Below are positions 37,265-46,632 of a DNA stretch of 64,000 bases, piece by piece. The notes beneath the pieces are model-generated. The model saw only the letters and a list, made by a program, of their open reading frames with translations, was not told the origin of the DNA and did not search any database. Numbering within the stretch: position 1 is the stretch's first letter; every line of letters begins with the position of its first letter. The stretch is from Occallatibacter savannae (lineage in GTDB: Bacteria > Acidobacteriota > Terriglobia > Terriglobales > Acidobacteriaceae). The translations under genes and the position numbers were made by a program. The stretch spans positions 558,001 to 622,000 of the forward strand of contig NZ_QFFY01000004.1 of NCBI RefSeq assembly GCF_003131205.1, in the 5' to 3' direction.

Positions 37265-37816
37265 ATGCGCGACGTCTATGCACGAACAATGTTCTCCGAG
37301 CCGGCGAAGAAGTTGCAGGAGCGGGCAGGTTCGCGGAAGCAGTATGAGCGGATGGTGAACTCTGGTTACTTCGAGAATGGGCTGAGCGAGTTCGAAAAAG
37401 AGTTCATCGAGGCGCGCGACAGCTTCTATATGGCGACGGTGACACCCGACGGGTGGCCCTACATCCAGCATCGCGGCGGACCCAGAGGATTTCTGCAGGT
37501 TGTGGGTGAACGGACGCTCGCATTTGCAGAGTACAGCGGAAACAAGCAATACATCTCGGCAGGCAATCTGAGCGTGAGTGATAGGGCGTCGCTGTTCCTG
37601 ATGGACTATCCTAATCAGGCTCGGCTCAAGATCATCGGGCATGCGCGGCTGCTGAAGCCGGGCGAAGATCCGTACGTCGACAAGTGGCTGGTCAAAGAGA
37701 AGGCGGCGAAGGCGGAAGGTGTCGTTCTCATCGACGTAGTTGGCTTTGACTGGAACTGCTCGCAGCACATTACGCGACGATTCACCGCGTCCGAGATTCA
37801 GCAGTTTAACCCCTGA
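37265..37816 (+). CDS. pyridoxamine 5'-phosphate oxidase-family (FMN-binding) protein
   Basis: The 183-residue protein has the split-barrel flavin-binding pattern: FYMATVTPDGWPYIQHRGGPRGFLQVV, then GNKQYISAGNLSVSDRASLFLMDY and ARLKIIGHARLL. GAGGAG upstream of the ATG at 37265 sets the start over the frame beginning at 37250. Such proteins reduce or oxidise varied substrates with FMN or F420; the specific one is unknown. It lies 88 bp after the hydrolase, probably on the same transcript. Confidence 0.88.
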   Translation: MRDVYARTMFSEPAKKLQERAGSRKQYERMVNSGYFENGLSEFEKEFIEARDSFYMATVTPDGWPYIQHRGGPRGFLQVVGERTLAFAEYSGNKQYISAGNLSVSDRASLFLMDYPNQARLKIIGHARLLKPGEDPYVDKWLVKEKAAKAEGVVLIDVVGFDWNCSQHITRRFTASEIQQFNP

Positions 37817-37858
37817 ATACTTCTTTGCGTATTCCATGGCACTCCGCGACCAAACAGA

Positions 37859-37885
37859 AAGGCCGGGGAACTTGTCCCCGGCCTC
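37859..37885 (-). terminator. terminator of the rho operon (minus strand), possibly bidirectional
   Basis: GGCCGGGGA (37861-37869), loop ACTTG and TCCCCGGCC (37875-37883) form a perfect 9-bp stem. On the minus strand it is followed by TTTCTGTTTGG. It sits between the convergent 86-residue gene and the PPOX gene. Confidence 0.75.
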
Positions 37886-37952
37886 CGGCCAGTCTCTGGA
37901 AATTTAGTACCACCTAGACCCCAGAGCTGGAATCTCTGAACTTGGTTGCGGC

Positions 37953-38213
37953 TTACTGGATCGTCGTATTCGTGTCCGTCGCATTCTGGATTGGATGCAA
38001 CTGGATTTCGGGCTCTCCTTCGAGTTCCCACTCTATTGAGTCGAACTTCCCGAGCTGAAGTGCCGCTTCGATGATCTTGTCGACATCGAGTTTCATGCCG
38101 CCGCCTTCTTCGTTCGACTGCATTACGTCCTGCGTGATGGGAACCGAGACAGTCGTGGTCTCGGTCCTCACGCGGCGAAGCCGCACCGACATGGAGAGTG
38201 TCGAATCCATCAT
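37953..38213 (-). CDS. conserved small protein downstream of rho, unknown function
   Basis: The 86-residue protein begins two bases after the rho stop, so it is probably translationally coupled. It has no membrane segment. The first 30 residues are basic and Thr/Val-rich (MSVRLRRVRTETTTVSVPIT) and the rest acidic (KLDVDKIIEAALQLGKFDSIEWELEGEPEIQLHPIQ). It is not a family I recognise. A terminator follows 68 bp downstream. The position suggests a role tied to transcription termination, but that is inference from location only. Confidence 0.65.
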   Translation of the reverse strand: MMDSTLSMSVRLRRVRTETTTVSVPITQDVMQSNEEGGGMKLDVDKIIEAALQLGKFDSIEWELEGEPEIQLHPIQNATDTNTTIQ

Positions 38214-38215
38214 GC

Positions 38216-39466
38216 CTACAGCTGGTTCATGTTGGTAAGGAACTCGGCGTTGTTGCGAACCTTCTCGAGCCTGCTGATCAGCAGTTCCATCGCTTCGGTC
38301 GGCGACAACGGGTTGAGCACCTTGCGCAGAATCCAGATCCGCTGCAAGTCCTCCTTGGGAATCAGCAGCTCTTCCTTACGCGTTCCGGAGCGCTGGATGT
38401 CGATGGCCGGGAACACGCGCTTGTCCACGAGTTTGCGGTCGAGGATGATTTCGCAATTGCCTGTGCCCTTGAACTCTTCGAAGATGACTTCATCCATGCG
38501 CGAGCCGGTGTCGACGAGGGCGGTCGCGACAATCGTCAGTGAGCCGCCTTCTTCGATGTTGCGGGCCGCGCCGAAGAAGCGCTTCGGACGCTGCAGCGCG
38601 TTGGAGTCGACGCCGCCGGACAGCACCTTGCCCGAGGGCGGGACGATCGTGTTGTAGGCGCGGGCGAGACGCGTGATCGAGTCAAGTAGGATGACAACGT
38701 CGCGCTTGTGCTCGACCAGCCGCTTGGCCTTCTCGATGACCATCTCGGCCACCTGCACGTGGCGGGCTGCAGGCTCATCGAAGGTCGAACTGATCACCTC
38801 GCCCTTCACCGAGCGCTGCATGTCGGTGACTTCTTCCGGACGCTCATCAATGAGCAGAACGATGAGCACCACCTCGGGGTGGTTCGAAGTGATGGAGTTT
38901 GCGATCGACTGCAGCAGCATCGTCTTGCCGGTACGCGGCGGAGCCACGATCAGACCGCGCTGGCCTTTGCCGAGCGGCGTGAGCAGATCCATCACGCGGC
39001 CGCTCGTCGCCTCCCGCACCGTCTCCATCTTGATCCGTTCCTGCGGATACAAGGGAGTCAGATTGTCGAAGAGGATCTTATTGCGCGTCTCTTCCGGCGA
39101 CTCGAAATTGATCGCCTCGATCTTGACCAGCGCGAAGTACTTCTCGCCTTCATGAGGCGGGCGCACGTTGCCGCTGATCGAGTCGCCTGTTTTCAGGTCG
39201 AATTTCCGGATCTGCGATGGCGACACGTAGATGTCGTCCGGACCCGGCAGATAGTTGTAATCGGGCGAGCGAAGGAATCCGTAGCCATCGGGCAGGATCT
39301 CGAGGACGCCATCAGCGAAGATGTGTCCTTCTTTTTCGCTCTGGGCCTGAAGGATTTTGAAAATCAGGTCCTGTTTGCGGAGGCCGCTGGCACCCGGAAT
39401 GTCGAGGGTGCGCGCAATACGGCTCAGCTCCGTAATGTTCTTTTCTTTCAGTTCAGCTATGGTCAT
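38216..39466 (-). CDS. rho: transcription termination factor Rho
   Basis: The 416-residue hexameric helicase ends transcription of untranslated RNA. It has the N-terminal Rho_N helical domain ([31 protein letters not shown]), RNA-binding cold-shock-like domain ([33 protein letters not shown]), P-loop [11 protein letters not shown], Walker [16 protein letters not shown] and the R-loop [16 protein letters not shown]. The ATG at 39466 ([10 protein letters not shown]) is preferred over the GTG two codons upstream. The omega-like gene lies 195 bp upstream on the same strand. Confidence 0.97.
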   Translation of the reverse strand: MTIAELKEKNITELSRIARTLDIPGASGLRKQDLIFKILQAQSEKEGHIFADGVLEILPDGYGFLRSPDYNYLPGPDDIYVSPSQIRKFDLKTGDSISGNVRPPHEGEKYFALVKIEAINFESPEETRNKILFDNLTPLYPQERIKMETVREATSGRVMDLLTPLGKGQRGLIVAPPRTGKTMLLQSIANSITSNHPEVVLIVLLIDERPEEVTDMQRSVKGEVISSTFDEPAARHVQVAEMVIEKAKRLVEHKRDVVILLDSITRLARAYNTIVPPSGKVLSGGVDSNALQRPKRFFGAARNIEEGGSLTIVATALVDTGSRMDEVIFEEFKGTGNCEIILDRKLVDKRVFPAIDIQRSGTRKEELLIPKEDLQRIWILRKVLNPLSPTEAMELLISRLEKVRNNAEFLTNMNQL

Positions 39467-39661
39467 GATCACCTGCGGAGAGGAGGTAAGTGGGGGACCC
39501 GAGAGGGGGAAGTGCTCCAGGAAGAATAGGCGGGGGTTGATGAGTTGCGGTTGTTAGACCATGCACGGATTCATGCATGGTGAAAGCGGCCAAATACTAC
39601 GTACGAAATGACCGCCCAGAAAGGTTTGTGGCTTAGCTAACTCGATAATACCGCAGATCGC

Positions 39662-39883
39662 TTAAGCCGCGCGCCGCGTCTCCATCGGCCGGGCCGCAGG
39701 TTTCTGAGCCTGGGGCAGATCGCCGGGGTTGGTGGAGTGGAAGCGGACAAGCACCTCGTTAGTCGTGTCCTGCAACCGCGTATTCGGCTTGTGCAGCTTC
39801 CGGGTCGCCTTGCTGGCGAGCTGGCAGAGCTGGTAACGGTTGGACACGTGAGAGAGTGCCCCAAAAACTAGATCAGAACGCAT
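39662..39883 (-). CDS. rpoZ: RNA polymerase omega-subunit-like protein
   Basis: The 73-residue protein begins MRSDLVFGALSHVSNRYQL and continues CQLASKATRKLHKP..RLQDTTNEVLVRF. This NR-x-xL-x-xLA-x-KATR pattern is the Rpb6/omega core seen in acidobacterial omega subunits. AAGGAG placed before the ATG at 39883 fixes the start; the 78 residues upstream in the longer open frame do not look coding. Omega stabilises the beta' subunit. Divergence from the E. coli protein is large, so the call is moderate. Confidence 0.65.
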   Translation of the reverse strand: MRSDLVFGALSHVSNRYQLCQLASKATRKLHKPNTRLQDTTNEVLVRFHSTNPGDLPQAQKPAARPMETRRAA

Positions 39884-40478
39884 GAAGTGAATCTCCTTCC
39901 AGAGCTGTCCGGCGAGTGCTACCTGGCACTGCGGTACAGAGAACAGATAGTTATAAGGTTGAGCTGCCCCAGCAGCCTGTCCTCCCTTTAGACGCACGAA
40001 GCGGGCATGAAGTTCAAAAAACTTTCGCTTCGAAACGTTGTTCTGTGGAAACAGGCAGCGTGCCTTGCAGGAGGTCGAAGTGCTTGCGTCAAAGCCCTTT
40101 GCGCCTTGTGTGCCCACCTCTCACGCTGGCTCCGGACGCACTATAACTGTGTGTCGCTCCGTGCGCTGAGATGAGGTGGGAAAAGCAGAAACGCACAATC
40201 GCGCTGTGCAATCTTACCCCTGCGGATGGCACTCATGAATGTATAACGGAGGCCGAATAGGGTCAATATTTATTTTCAGTCAAGTACCGCCTTGTGACGG
40301 ATGGATTTCAACACTGGATTCCGTCCATAAACCTTTCATCTGCAATGGTTTGAATCACGTCACGAGTCTTTCGTCTCGCACCAGCATGCTTAAGCCCATG
40401 GTCCGCTCAAGTTAACGAACCATTTGAGTTAGCGTTGGTAGGTGATCCGGGTCACGCTTGAGTGTTCACGGCTCGGAA
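39884..40478. other. 595-bp gap upstream of rpoZ, no gene
   Basis: No supported coding frame is present. The 40200-40330 part is markedly A+T-rich against its surroundings. A minus-strand promoter candidate, TTGACC (40261-40266) with TATACA (40240-40245), has a short 15-16-bp spacer. A regulatory leader or small RNA is possible but not shown by sequence alone. Confidence 0.4.
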
Positions 40479-42038
40479 TCAGGACCAGTAGCTTCGATCC
40501 AGCGTCCGATACTGAATCGCTTCGGCCAGATGTGGCACAGCCAGTTCTTCCGCACCATCCAGATCGGCTATTGTCCGCGCCACCTTCAAGATACGGTCGT
40601 GCGCTCGGGCCGTAAGTCCCTGCTGCTGCATCGCCCGTTCCAGCAGACGCTCGGAGTCGGCCCCGAGTTCGCAGTGAGCCCGGATCTGCCGCGTCGACAT
40701 CTGTGCATTCGAGAAGATCCGGTCGCCCGTCTTCTTGAACCGTGCCCGCTGCCGCTCCCGCGCAGACAGCACCCGGGCCCTGATCTCCGCTGACCCCTCA
40801 GCAGCCGCCCCGCCCCGCAGCTCCTTATATTGAACGGCCGGCACCTCGATATGGATATCGATCCGATCCAGCAGTGGGCCGGATATTTTCGCCACATACC
40901 GCTGAATCATCGGCGGAGTGCACATGCACTCCCGCGATTTGTCATTGAAGTACCCGCAAGGACAGGGATTCATGGCAGCCGCCAGCATGAATCGCGCCGG
41001 AAAGCTCAGCGACATCGATGCCCGAGCAATCGTCACAGTGTGATCCTCAAGCGGCTGGCGCATCACCTCCAGCACGTTGCGCGGGAACTCTGGCAGCTCA
41101 TCCAGGAACAACAATCCATTGTGCGCGAGCGACACCTCGCCGGGGCGAGGAACAATCCCGCCCCCGATCAGCCCCGCATCTGAAATGGTGTGGTGCGGCG
41201 ACCGAAATGGCCGCTGCGTCACCAGCCCTGCGGCGGAATCGAGCACCCCGGCCACCGAGTGAATCTTCGTCGTCTCCAGCGCCTCTTCAAAAGTCAGCGG
41301 TGCCAAAATCGACGGCAGGCGTTTCGCCAGCATCGTCTTTCCCGATCCCGGCGGCCCGATCATCAGGATGTTGTGGCTCCCCGCTGCCGCAACCTCCAGC
41401 GCGCGCTTTGCCGTCTGCTGCCCTCGCACATCCTTGAAGTCCACTGAGAACTGCTGCAGCTCTCCCAGGATCTCCTGCGCACTCACCGTAAATGGATCCC
41501 GCGGAACACTCCCCATTAGCGTCGAATTCAGAAGATCGATCACGTCCAGCAGCGAAGATACGGGGTACACGTTCACGCCCTGCACCACCGCCGCCTCTGC
41601 TGCGTTCGCAGCCGGAAGTATCAGATTAGGAATCTTCTTCTCGCGCGCCAGAATCGCTACCGGCAGCATCCCCGGAACCGGCCGCACGCTGCCATCCAGC
41701 CCAAGTTCCCCCACCAGCAGAAACTGATCTACATTGTCGACGCGCAGCGCTCCATAGGCACCCAGAATTCCCACAGCGATTGGAAGGTCGAACCCCGACC
41801 CTTCCTTCTTCAGATCTGCTGGCGCCAGGTTGATCGTCGTGATCGTAGGAGGGATCAGATAGCCCGAGTTCTTGATCGCCGCGCGAACACGGTCCCGGCT
41901 CTCGCGCACGGCTGCATCGGGCAGGCCCACCGTGTGGAACACATCCTTATCGATAACTACGCCGCTGTAATCAACCTCTACATCAATTAAGTTAGCGTCG
42001 ATTCCATATACGGCTGCACTCAGCGCTTTGAAGAGCAT
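40479..42038 (-). CDS. comM: YifB/ComM-family AAA+ ATPase (Mg-chelatase-like)
   Basis: The 519-residue protein has an N-terminal Lon-like domain ([46 protein letters not shown]) and a central Mg-chelatase-type AAA+ module with P-loop [16 protein letters not shown], Walker [30 protein letters not shown] and zinc-type cysteines [16 protein letters not shown]. The C-terminal domain ends [11 protein letters not shown]. ComM promotes branch migration in natural transformation. Start is the ATG at 42038, where the family N-terminus MLFKALS begins; the longer frame reaches 42107. Confidence 0.94.
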   Translation of the reverse strand: MLFKALSAAVYGIDANLIDVEVDYSGVVIDKDVFHTVGLPDAAVRESRDRVRAAIKNSGYLIPPTITTINLAPADLKKEGSGFDLPIAVGILGAYGALRVDNVDQFLLVGELGLDGSVRPVPGMLPVAILAREKKIPNLILPAANAAEAAVVQGVNVYPVSSLLDVIDLLNSTLMGSVPRDPFTVSAQEILGELQQFSVDFKDVRGQQTAKRALEVAAAGSHNILMIGPPGSGKTMLAKRLPSILAPLTFEEALETTKIHSVAGVLDSAAGLVTQRPFRSPHHTISDAGLIGGGIVPRPGEVSLAHNGLLFLDELPEFPRNVLEVMRQPLEDHTVTIARASMSLSFPARFMLAAAMNPCPCGYFNDKSRECMCTPPMIQRYVAKISGPLLDRIDIHIEVPAVQYKELRGGAAAEGSAEIRARVLSARERQRARFKKTGDRIFSNAQMSTRQIRAHCELGADSERLLERAMQQQGLTARAHDRILKVARTIADLDGAEELAVPHLAEAIQYRTLDRSYWS

Positions 42039-42143
42039 GGCAGTCTCTGGCTGTATTTTGCGGGAGTGTACCAGATGACATGCGCAAAAGAATGGGCTGC
42101 CCGTCACACCTGTTCAGGCAGCCCGAGTCGTCCTACTTGTCCA

Positions 42144-43049
42144 CTACTTGGACGAAGTGACCGTCTCCCCGGCCATCGTCGCCTGCCGGCCCGTCTGTGC
42201 TGCATTCTCAACGTGCGGAATCGACTTCTTGTCGACGGTCTTCACCGTTGTTGCCGTCGTTGCCTTCTGAGCATCATCCTGCTTGCCCCGCGCTTCGTAC
42301 CCGGCAACGCCGTCTACCGATCCGTTAGAGAGCCCTTGCCCGCCGACCATCGGTGACTCCACCGGATGCAACCCGAACGAAGTCTGCCACGGAGCCTTCT
42401 TGATGTCCGTGTCTCCCTCATCTCCATCTCCGGTCGAAGCGTTGAAGTACTCGTTCACCAGCTTCGGAGTTGCTGCCAGCCGTCCGATCGAGAACGGAGG
42501 CTTCTCCATGCTCTCCAGCGCCGCCGCAAACGCCTTCATGTGCGTGATCTCCCGTGTCATCAGGAACTGAAGCGCATCGACGGTCCCTGCGTCGTCCGTG
42601 TGGTTGATCAGCCGTTCATAGACGATCTTGGCGCGGCCCTCAGCGGCAATGTTGCTGCGCAGGTCGACATCAAGTTCGCCGGTGATCTTCAGATAATCTG
42701 CGGTCCACGGATTTCCCATCGAGTTGTTCAGAGAGACGCCGCCACCACCCGCGATGCAGACCAGCGGATCGGCTTCAGCAGCCTCCCGCTTCTCCTTCAT
42801 GGGTTTCAAATGCATCCGGATCAACGCTCCCACAATCTCCAGATGGCTGAGCTCTTCGGTTCCGATGTCGAGCAGAAGATCGCGACGGGCCAGGTCGTCA
42901 ACGCAGTTCCAGCCCTGGATGGTGTATTGCATCGCGGCGGCAAGCTCGCCGTTCGCCCCGCCAAATTGTTCAAGAAGCATGTTGCCGAACCGCACGTCAG
43001 GAGTCCCGACGTTAACCGTATACATAAGTTTCTTAATGTGGTGATACAT
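42144..43049 (-). CDS. manganese catalase
   Basis: The 301-residue enzyme breaks down hydrogen peroxide with a di-manganese centre. Ligands fall where expected for the Lactobacillus plantarum enzyme: E35 (NGELAAAM), E66 and H69 (TEELSH), then E137 and H170 (TREITHM). The C-terminal 60 residues are low-complexity, with KKAPWQTSFGLHPVESP before a Thr/Lys-rich tail. GAGGGAATG upstream of the ATG at 43049 fixes the start. It is divergent from the serine dehydratase gene across 134 bp. Confidence 0.94.
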   Translation of the reverse strand: MYHHIKKLMYTVNVGTPDVRFGNMLLEQFGGANGELAAAMQYTIQGWNCVDDLARRDLLLDIGTEELSHLEIVGALIRMHLKPMKEKREAAEADPLVCIAGGGGVSLNNSMGNPWTADYLKITGELDVDLRSNIAAEGRAKIVYERLINHTDDAGTVDALQFLMTREITHMKAFAAALESMEKPPFSIGRLAATPKLVNEYFNASTGDGDEGDTDIKKAPWQTSFGLHPVESPMVGGQGLSNGSVDGVAGYEARGKQDDAQKATTATTVKTVDKKSIPHVENAAQTGRQATMAGETVTSSK

Positions 43050-43183
43050 CCATTCCCTCCGATCGAGATCGCTCCCGAAGTGCTCTTGGATGCGCGAACA
43101 GCCGAGGTACGTTCGATGAAAGTCTCGCAACACGCCGACGCAATCTGACGGCCATACCTCCTGAGGAATAGAATCTTCTCCGG

Positions 43184-44596
43184 ATGACGAGTCTCTTCGA
43201 CCTCTACAAAATTGGCGTCGGCCCCTCGAGCTCCCACACCATGGGGCCAATGCGCGCAGCAGCTCGCTTTGCGGGTGAACTGGAGCAGAAAGGCAAGCTG
43301 AATCAGGTTCACCGCGTTCAAGTCGAACTATTCGGTTCTCTCGCTCTCACCGGCCTCGGCCACGGAACCGACCGAGCAGTTCTCCTCGGCCTATCCGGCA
43401 ACGAGCCGGCCTCCATCGATCCCACTTCGATCGAGAGCACAGTCTCCAAAATTTGTTCTACAAAGCAGATCTCACTAGCCGCCAAACGAACGATCACCTT
43501 CGATGAAGCCACTGATCTCCTCTTCCGTCGCGAGACCATGTTTCCGCCGCACGCCCGCACCCAGCATCCCAACGGCCTCAAGCTCAAAGCCTTCGACGCA
43601 TCCGGAGAAACACTAGACGAGAGGACCTTCTTCTCCATCGGCGGCGGCTTCATCGTTGAAGACGGAGCGGAGACAAGCAAAGCAGACCGGCCCGCGTTCC
43701 AGCCCCCGTATCCCTTCAAGAGCGCCGCAGAGTTGCTCGAGAGCGCCCGCACGCATGGACTTAAGATTCACGAAGTCATGATGGCCAACGAGTGCGCCAG
43801 ACTTCGGGCGGACCTTCCAGCTCTCACCGATGCCGAATTGGAGGGTCGCATCAGATCCGGCATCGACACAATCTGGCAGACCATGAAGGGCTGCATCGAA
43901 CGCGGAATCGAGGCAGAAGGCATTCTGCCCGGTGGCTTGAAAGTACTCCGCCGCGCCCACCGCTTCGCCGCTCGTCTTCGCGAGACGGAGAAGACTGACC
44001 CCCTTGCCCCGCTCGACTGGGTCAAGGTCTACGCCATGGCCGTCAACGAGGAGAACGCCGCTGGAGGTCGCGTCGTCACAGCTCCCACCAATGGCGCAGC
44101 CGGTGTGGTGCCCGCAGTCGCCCAGTACTACGAGCGATATGTGCCGGGTGCCGATCGCGAGGGGATCATCCGTTTCTTCCTTACATCCGCGGCCATCGGC
44201 ATACTCTACAAAGAGAATGCTTCCATCAGCGGCGCGGAAGTCGGTTGCCAGGGCGAGGTCGGCGTTGCATGCTCCATGGCAGCCGGAGGACTCATCGCGG
44301 CGATGAACGGCACCAACGGTCAGGTGGAGCACGCAGCCGAGATCGGCATGGAGCACAACCTCGGCATGACGTGCGATCCCATCGGCGGCCTCGTGCAGAT
44401 CCCCTGCATCGAGCGCAATGCGATGGGCGCTGTGAAAGCAATCCACGCCTCCCGCATCGCAATGAGCGAGTCGGAAGAGCACAAGGTATCCCTCGACCAG
44501 GTGATCAGGACCATGTATCTCACCGGCCTCGATATGCAATCGCGGTACAAAGAAACCTCTCTTGCCGGCCTCGCCCTCAACGTCATCGAGTGCTGA
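43184..44596 (+). CDS. sdaA: L-serine ammonia-lyase, iron-sulfur dependent (single chain)
   Basis: The 470-residue enzyme deaminates L-serine to pyruvate and ammonia. It has the N-terminal beta domain starting [21 protein letters not shown] and the catalytic alpha domain. The [4Fe-4S] cysteines lie in [17 protein letters not shown] and IPCIERNA, and substrate motifs [17 protein letters not shown] and SISGAEVG are present. Length fits the fused type found in proteobacteria. It stands on its own, with a CPBP protease gene 46 bp downstream. Confidence 0.96.
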   Translation: MTSLFDLYKIGVGPSSSHTMGPMRAAARFAGELEQKGKLNQVHRVQVELFGSLALTGLGHGTDRAVLLGLSGNEPASIDPTSIESTVSKICSTKQISLAAKRTITFDEATDLLFRRETMFPPHARTQHPNGLKLKAFDASGETLDERTFFSIGGGFIVEDGAETSKADRPAFQPPYPFKSAAELLESARTHGLKIHEVMMANECARLRADLPALTDAELEGRIRSGIDTIWQTMKGCIERGIEAEGILPGGLKVLRRAHRFAARLRETEKTDPLAPLDWVKVYAMAVNEENAAGGRVVTAPTNGAAGVVPAVAQYYERYVPGADREGIIRFFLTSAAIGILYKENASISGAEVGCQGEVGVACSMAAGGLIAAMNGTNGQVEHAAEIGMEHNLGMTCDPIGGLVQIPCIERNAMGAVKAIHASRIAMSESEEHKVSLDQVIRTMYLTGLDMQSRYKETSLAGLALNVIEC

Positions 44597-44642
44597 GTGG
44601 TTTTGTTGCCCGAACCTCTTCTCGTCTACCATCCAACTCAAG

Positions 44643-45503
44643 ATGGATTCGACCAACGAACAGCCGATGGGCGCTGACCCAGGTACTCAGCTTCTGAACT
44701 TTTCGCCCGACCCCTCGCCCACTCAACAAGCTCCCATCGCGCCGATGTGGCATACGGTGCTCCTCATTCTGGCGATCGTCAGCGTTTCATGGCTCGGCTT
44801 CGTGAGGCACAACGGACCGCACGGCGCGGTCGTTGCCGGTCGCCTCGAAACCTACGCCACCACCGCGATTCTCGAACTCGTACTGATCGGCTGGGTAGCC
44901 TTCGGCCTCAAGCTGCGCGGCATCCAGCTGCGCTCCCTCTTCGGCAAAGTCTCCATCAGCTTGAAAGCCGTCGTCGTCGACTTCGGCATAGCCATCGTCT
45001 TCTGGATCCTTTCCATGATGGCGCTCGCCACCGTCGCCATGATGTGGATCAGCATCGAGTCATGGATCACGCACAAGCCCATTCCCGTCCAGACTGACAA
45101 GAACGGCAGACCCACAATGGCCAACCCCGCCGATGACAGAGCAGCGAAGGCGGTCGTGCAGCTTGCGCCCGAGAATGCCAGGGAGATCGCAGCCTGGCTG
45201 ATGCTCTGCATGTTGGTCGGTGTTGCAGAAGAGCTTGTGTTTCGCGGCTATTTGCAGACTCAGTTCACTGCATGGGCAAAGGGCGCGGCGGCTGCAGGCG
45301 TAGTCTTCTCTGCCATTGTCTTCGGCGCAGCGCACGGATACGAGGGCGCCCGCGCGATGTTCATGCTCACCATCTTCGGAGCCTTCTTCAGCCTGCTTGC
45401 TCTCTTCAGAAGAAATCTTCGCGCTGGCATCTTCGCTCACTCATGGCACGACGCTTTCGCAGGATTGGCTGTTGCTCTTCTGCACGCGCGCCATGTTCTC
45501 TAA
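44643..45503 (+). CDS. CPBP-family intramembrane metalloprotease
   Basis: The 286-residue membrane protein has about seven hydrophobic segments and the CPBP (CAAX/Abi) motif set: EELVFRGYLQTQF, FGAAHGYEGA and an AHSWHD near the end. Bacterial members act in bacteriocin self-immunity or membrane-protein processing. Start is taken at the ATG at 44643, since the open frame from 44562 overlaps sdaA. It may share the sdaA transcript. Confidence 0.88.
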   Translation: MDSTNEQPMGADPGTQLLNFSPDPSPTQQAPIAPMWHTVLLILAIVSVSWLGFVRHNGPHGAVVAGRLETYATTAILELVLIGWVAFGLKLRGIQLRSLFGKVSISLKAVVVDFGIAIVFWILSMMALATVAMMWISIESWITHKPIPVQTDKNGRPTMANPADDRAAKAVVQLAPENAREIAAWLMLCMLVGVAEELVFRGYLQTQFTAWAKGAAAAGVVFSAIVFGAAHGYEGARAMFMLTIFGAFFSLLALFRRNLRAGIFAHSWHDAFAGLAVALLHARHVL

Positions 45504-45572
45504 TCACCCCGACCATGCCGGAGAGGTCGAAGAGATTGTTGCCACTTTTTCCACTCCATCGTCGTTTTTTTC

Positions 45573-45601
45573 TTGACACTGACTTCGCATGAATCTATAC
45601 A
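45573..45601 (+). promoter_or_regulatory. near-consensus sigma-70 promoter of the micropeptide gene
   Basis: TTGACA (45573-45578), an optimal 17-bp spacer and TATACA (45596-45601) lie 64 bp before the ATG at 45666. An A+T-rich tract (CGTTTTTTTC) sits just upstream and may act as an UP-like element. This is the best promoter match in the window. Confidence 0.8.
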
Positions 45602-45665
45602 TTTCCTCAACTGCAACAAATGTTGCAGAACTCGATGCAAACCATCGAAAAGGGAGAATAGGCAA

Positions 45666-45737
45666 ATGGCAACTAAGAAAGCAGCCAAGAAGGCACCCGC
45701 AAAGAAGGCCGCGAAGAAGACCGCGAAGAAGAAGTAA
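45666..45737 (+). CDS. Lys/Ala-rich 23-residue peptide (histone-H1-tail-like)
   Basis: The frame reads MATKKAAKKAPAKKAA followed by KKTAKKK and TAA: 11 lysines, 8 alanines, one proline, no acidic or aromatic residue. AGGGAG lies upstream of the ATG. A near-consensus promoter is 64 bp upstream and a 16-bp perfect terminator hairpin begins 25 bp downstream, so this is a complete stand-alone transcription unit. KKAAKKAPAKKA resembles the C-terminal tails of eukaryotic H1 and bacterial H1-like proteins, which bind DNA or RNA. Function is inferred from composition only; a peptide this short could alternatively be a leader. Confidence 0.7.
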   Translation: MATKKAAKKAPAKKAAKKTAKKK

Positions 45738-45761
45738 TAGCGGGACTCCAACCAAAAGGCA

Positions 45762-45801
45762 ACACTTCGGGGGACGCAAAAGCGTCCCCCGAAGTGTTTT
45801 T
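45762..45801 (+). terminator. strong intrinsic terminator of the micropeptide gene
   Basis: ACACTTCGGGGGACGC (45762-45777), loop AAAA and GCGTCCCCCGAAGTGT (45782-45797) form a perfect 16-bp stem, followed by T-run 45797-45801. It insulates the unit from rsmE. Confidence 0.9.
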
Positions 45802-45833
45802 GCGTATCAACGAAAGGTGCATGGATACTGGCG

Positions 45834-46583
45834 ATGACGCGACGTCGATGGATTGCCGAACGATGGGACAAATCAACCGCGAGCCTCGCGGGAGCGCAGG
45901 CCGAACACCTCATTCGCGTGCTGCGAGTCAAAGAAGGGACGGAGGCAGACGTCGTCGCAGGAGGCCGAGTCTTCCATGCTGTCGTCTCCAGATTCTCCGA
46001 TGCTGGAGCAGGCGCGTCTCCGGAAGTGAGCTTCAATCTGCTCTCCGAACTCGAGTCAGAGCCTGCGATGCCCGTTACGCTGGTAATGTCGATTTTCAAG
46101 TTCGATCACATGGAGTGGGCGATCGAAAAAGCGACCGAACTCGGCGTCGCTTCCATCGTTCCCGTCATCGCCAGAAGAACCGACAAGCATCTCGCGCAGG
46201 CCGCAATGAAGCGCGTTGAACGCTGGCGTCGCATCGCGCACGAAGCTTCTCAGCAGTCGCGGCGCTCCGACGTCCCTCTCATCTGCGATCCCGTTAAGCT
46301 CGCAGATCGCATCAAGGCAGCATCCAATCTGAAGCGAGTCGTCCTCGCAGAGCAGGAGCGCGCCACCACTCTCCGTCGCTTCCTCGAAGCTGCGCTTGCC
46401 GCTCCCGCTGTGGATCTGCCGCAGTTCGAGATCGCCATTGGCCCCGAGGGCGGATGGGCTCCCGAAGAGGCGGCCCTCTTCGACGCGAATGTTTGGAAGG
46501 CTGTTTCCCTGGGCCCGCGTATATTACGTGCCGAAACCGCCGCCATCGCGGCGCTCTCCGTCATCGGTTCGATGTTGGACTAG
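45834..46583 (+). CDS. rsmE: 16S rRNA m3U1498 methyltransferase RsmE
   Basis: The 249-residue SPOUT-class enzyme methylates N3 of U1498 in 16S rRNA. It has an N-terminal PUA-like part (QAEHLIRVLRVKEGTEADVVAGGRVFHAVV), then the SPOUT domain with FKFDHMEWAIEKATELGVASIVPVIARRT, SQQSRRSDVPLI, the SAM-binding AIGPEGGWAPEE and the trefoil-knot LGPRILRAETAAIAAL. Length is normal. It starts 33 bp after the micropeptide terminator. Confidence 0.95.
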   Translation: MTRRRWIAERWDKSTASLAGAQAEHLIRVLRVKEGTEADVVAGGRVFHAVVSRFSDAGAGASPEVSFNLLSELESEPAMPVTLVMSIFKFDHMEWAIEKATELGVASIVPVIARRTDKHLAQAAMKRVERWRRIAHEASQQSRRSDVPLICDPVKLADRIKAASNLKRVVLAEQERATTLRRFLEAALAAPAVDLPQFEIAIGPEGGWAPEEAALFDANVWKAVSLGPRILRAETAAIAALSVIGSMLD

Positions 46584-46632
46584 ATCCGGCCTCACACTCT
46601 GCGGCACTCTCGCCGGAGAGCGACCATCTCGG

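Noticed and set aside
39884..40117. 78-residue N-terminal extension of the omega-like gene
   Set aside because: AAGGAG and the conserved MRSDLVF begin at 39883; the upstream residues look random.
40442..40455. GTGA-N6-TCAC, a second CRP-like dyad
   Set aside because: Flanking T and A of the consensus are missing and it sits at the 3' end of comM, far from any start.
45500..46099. 199-residue minus-strand frame over the micropeptide gene and rsmE start, with a Leu-rich stretch
   Set aside because: The hydrophobic stretch is the antisense of the Lys/Ala codons; no ribosome site, and it crosses a strong terminator.
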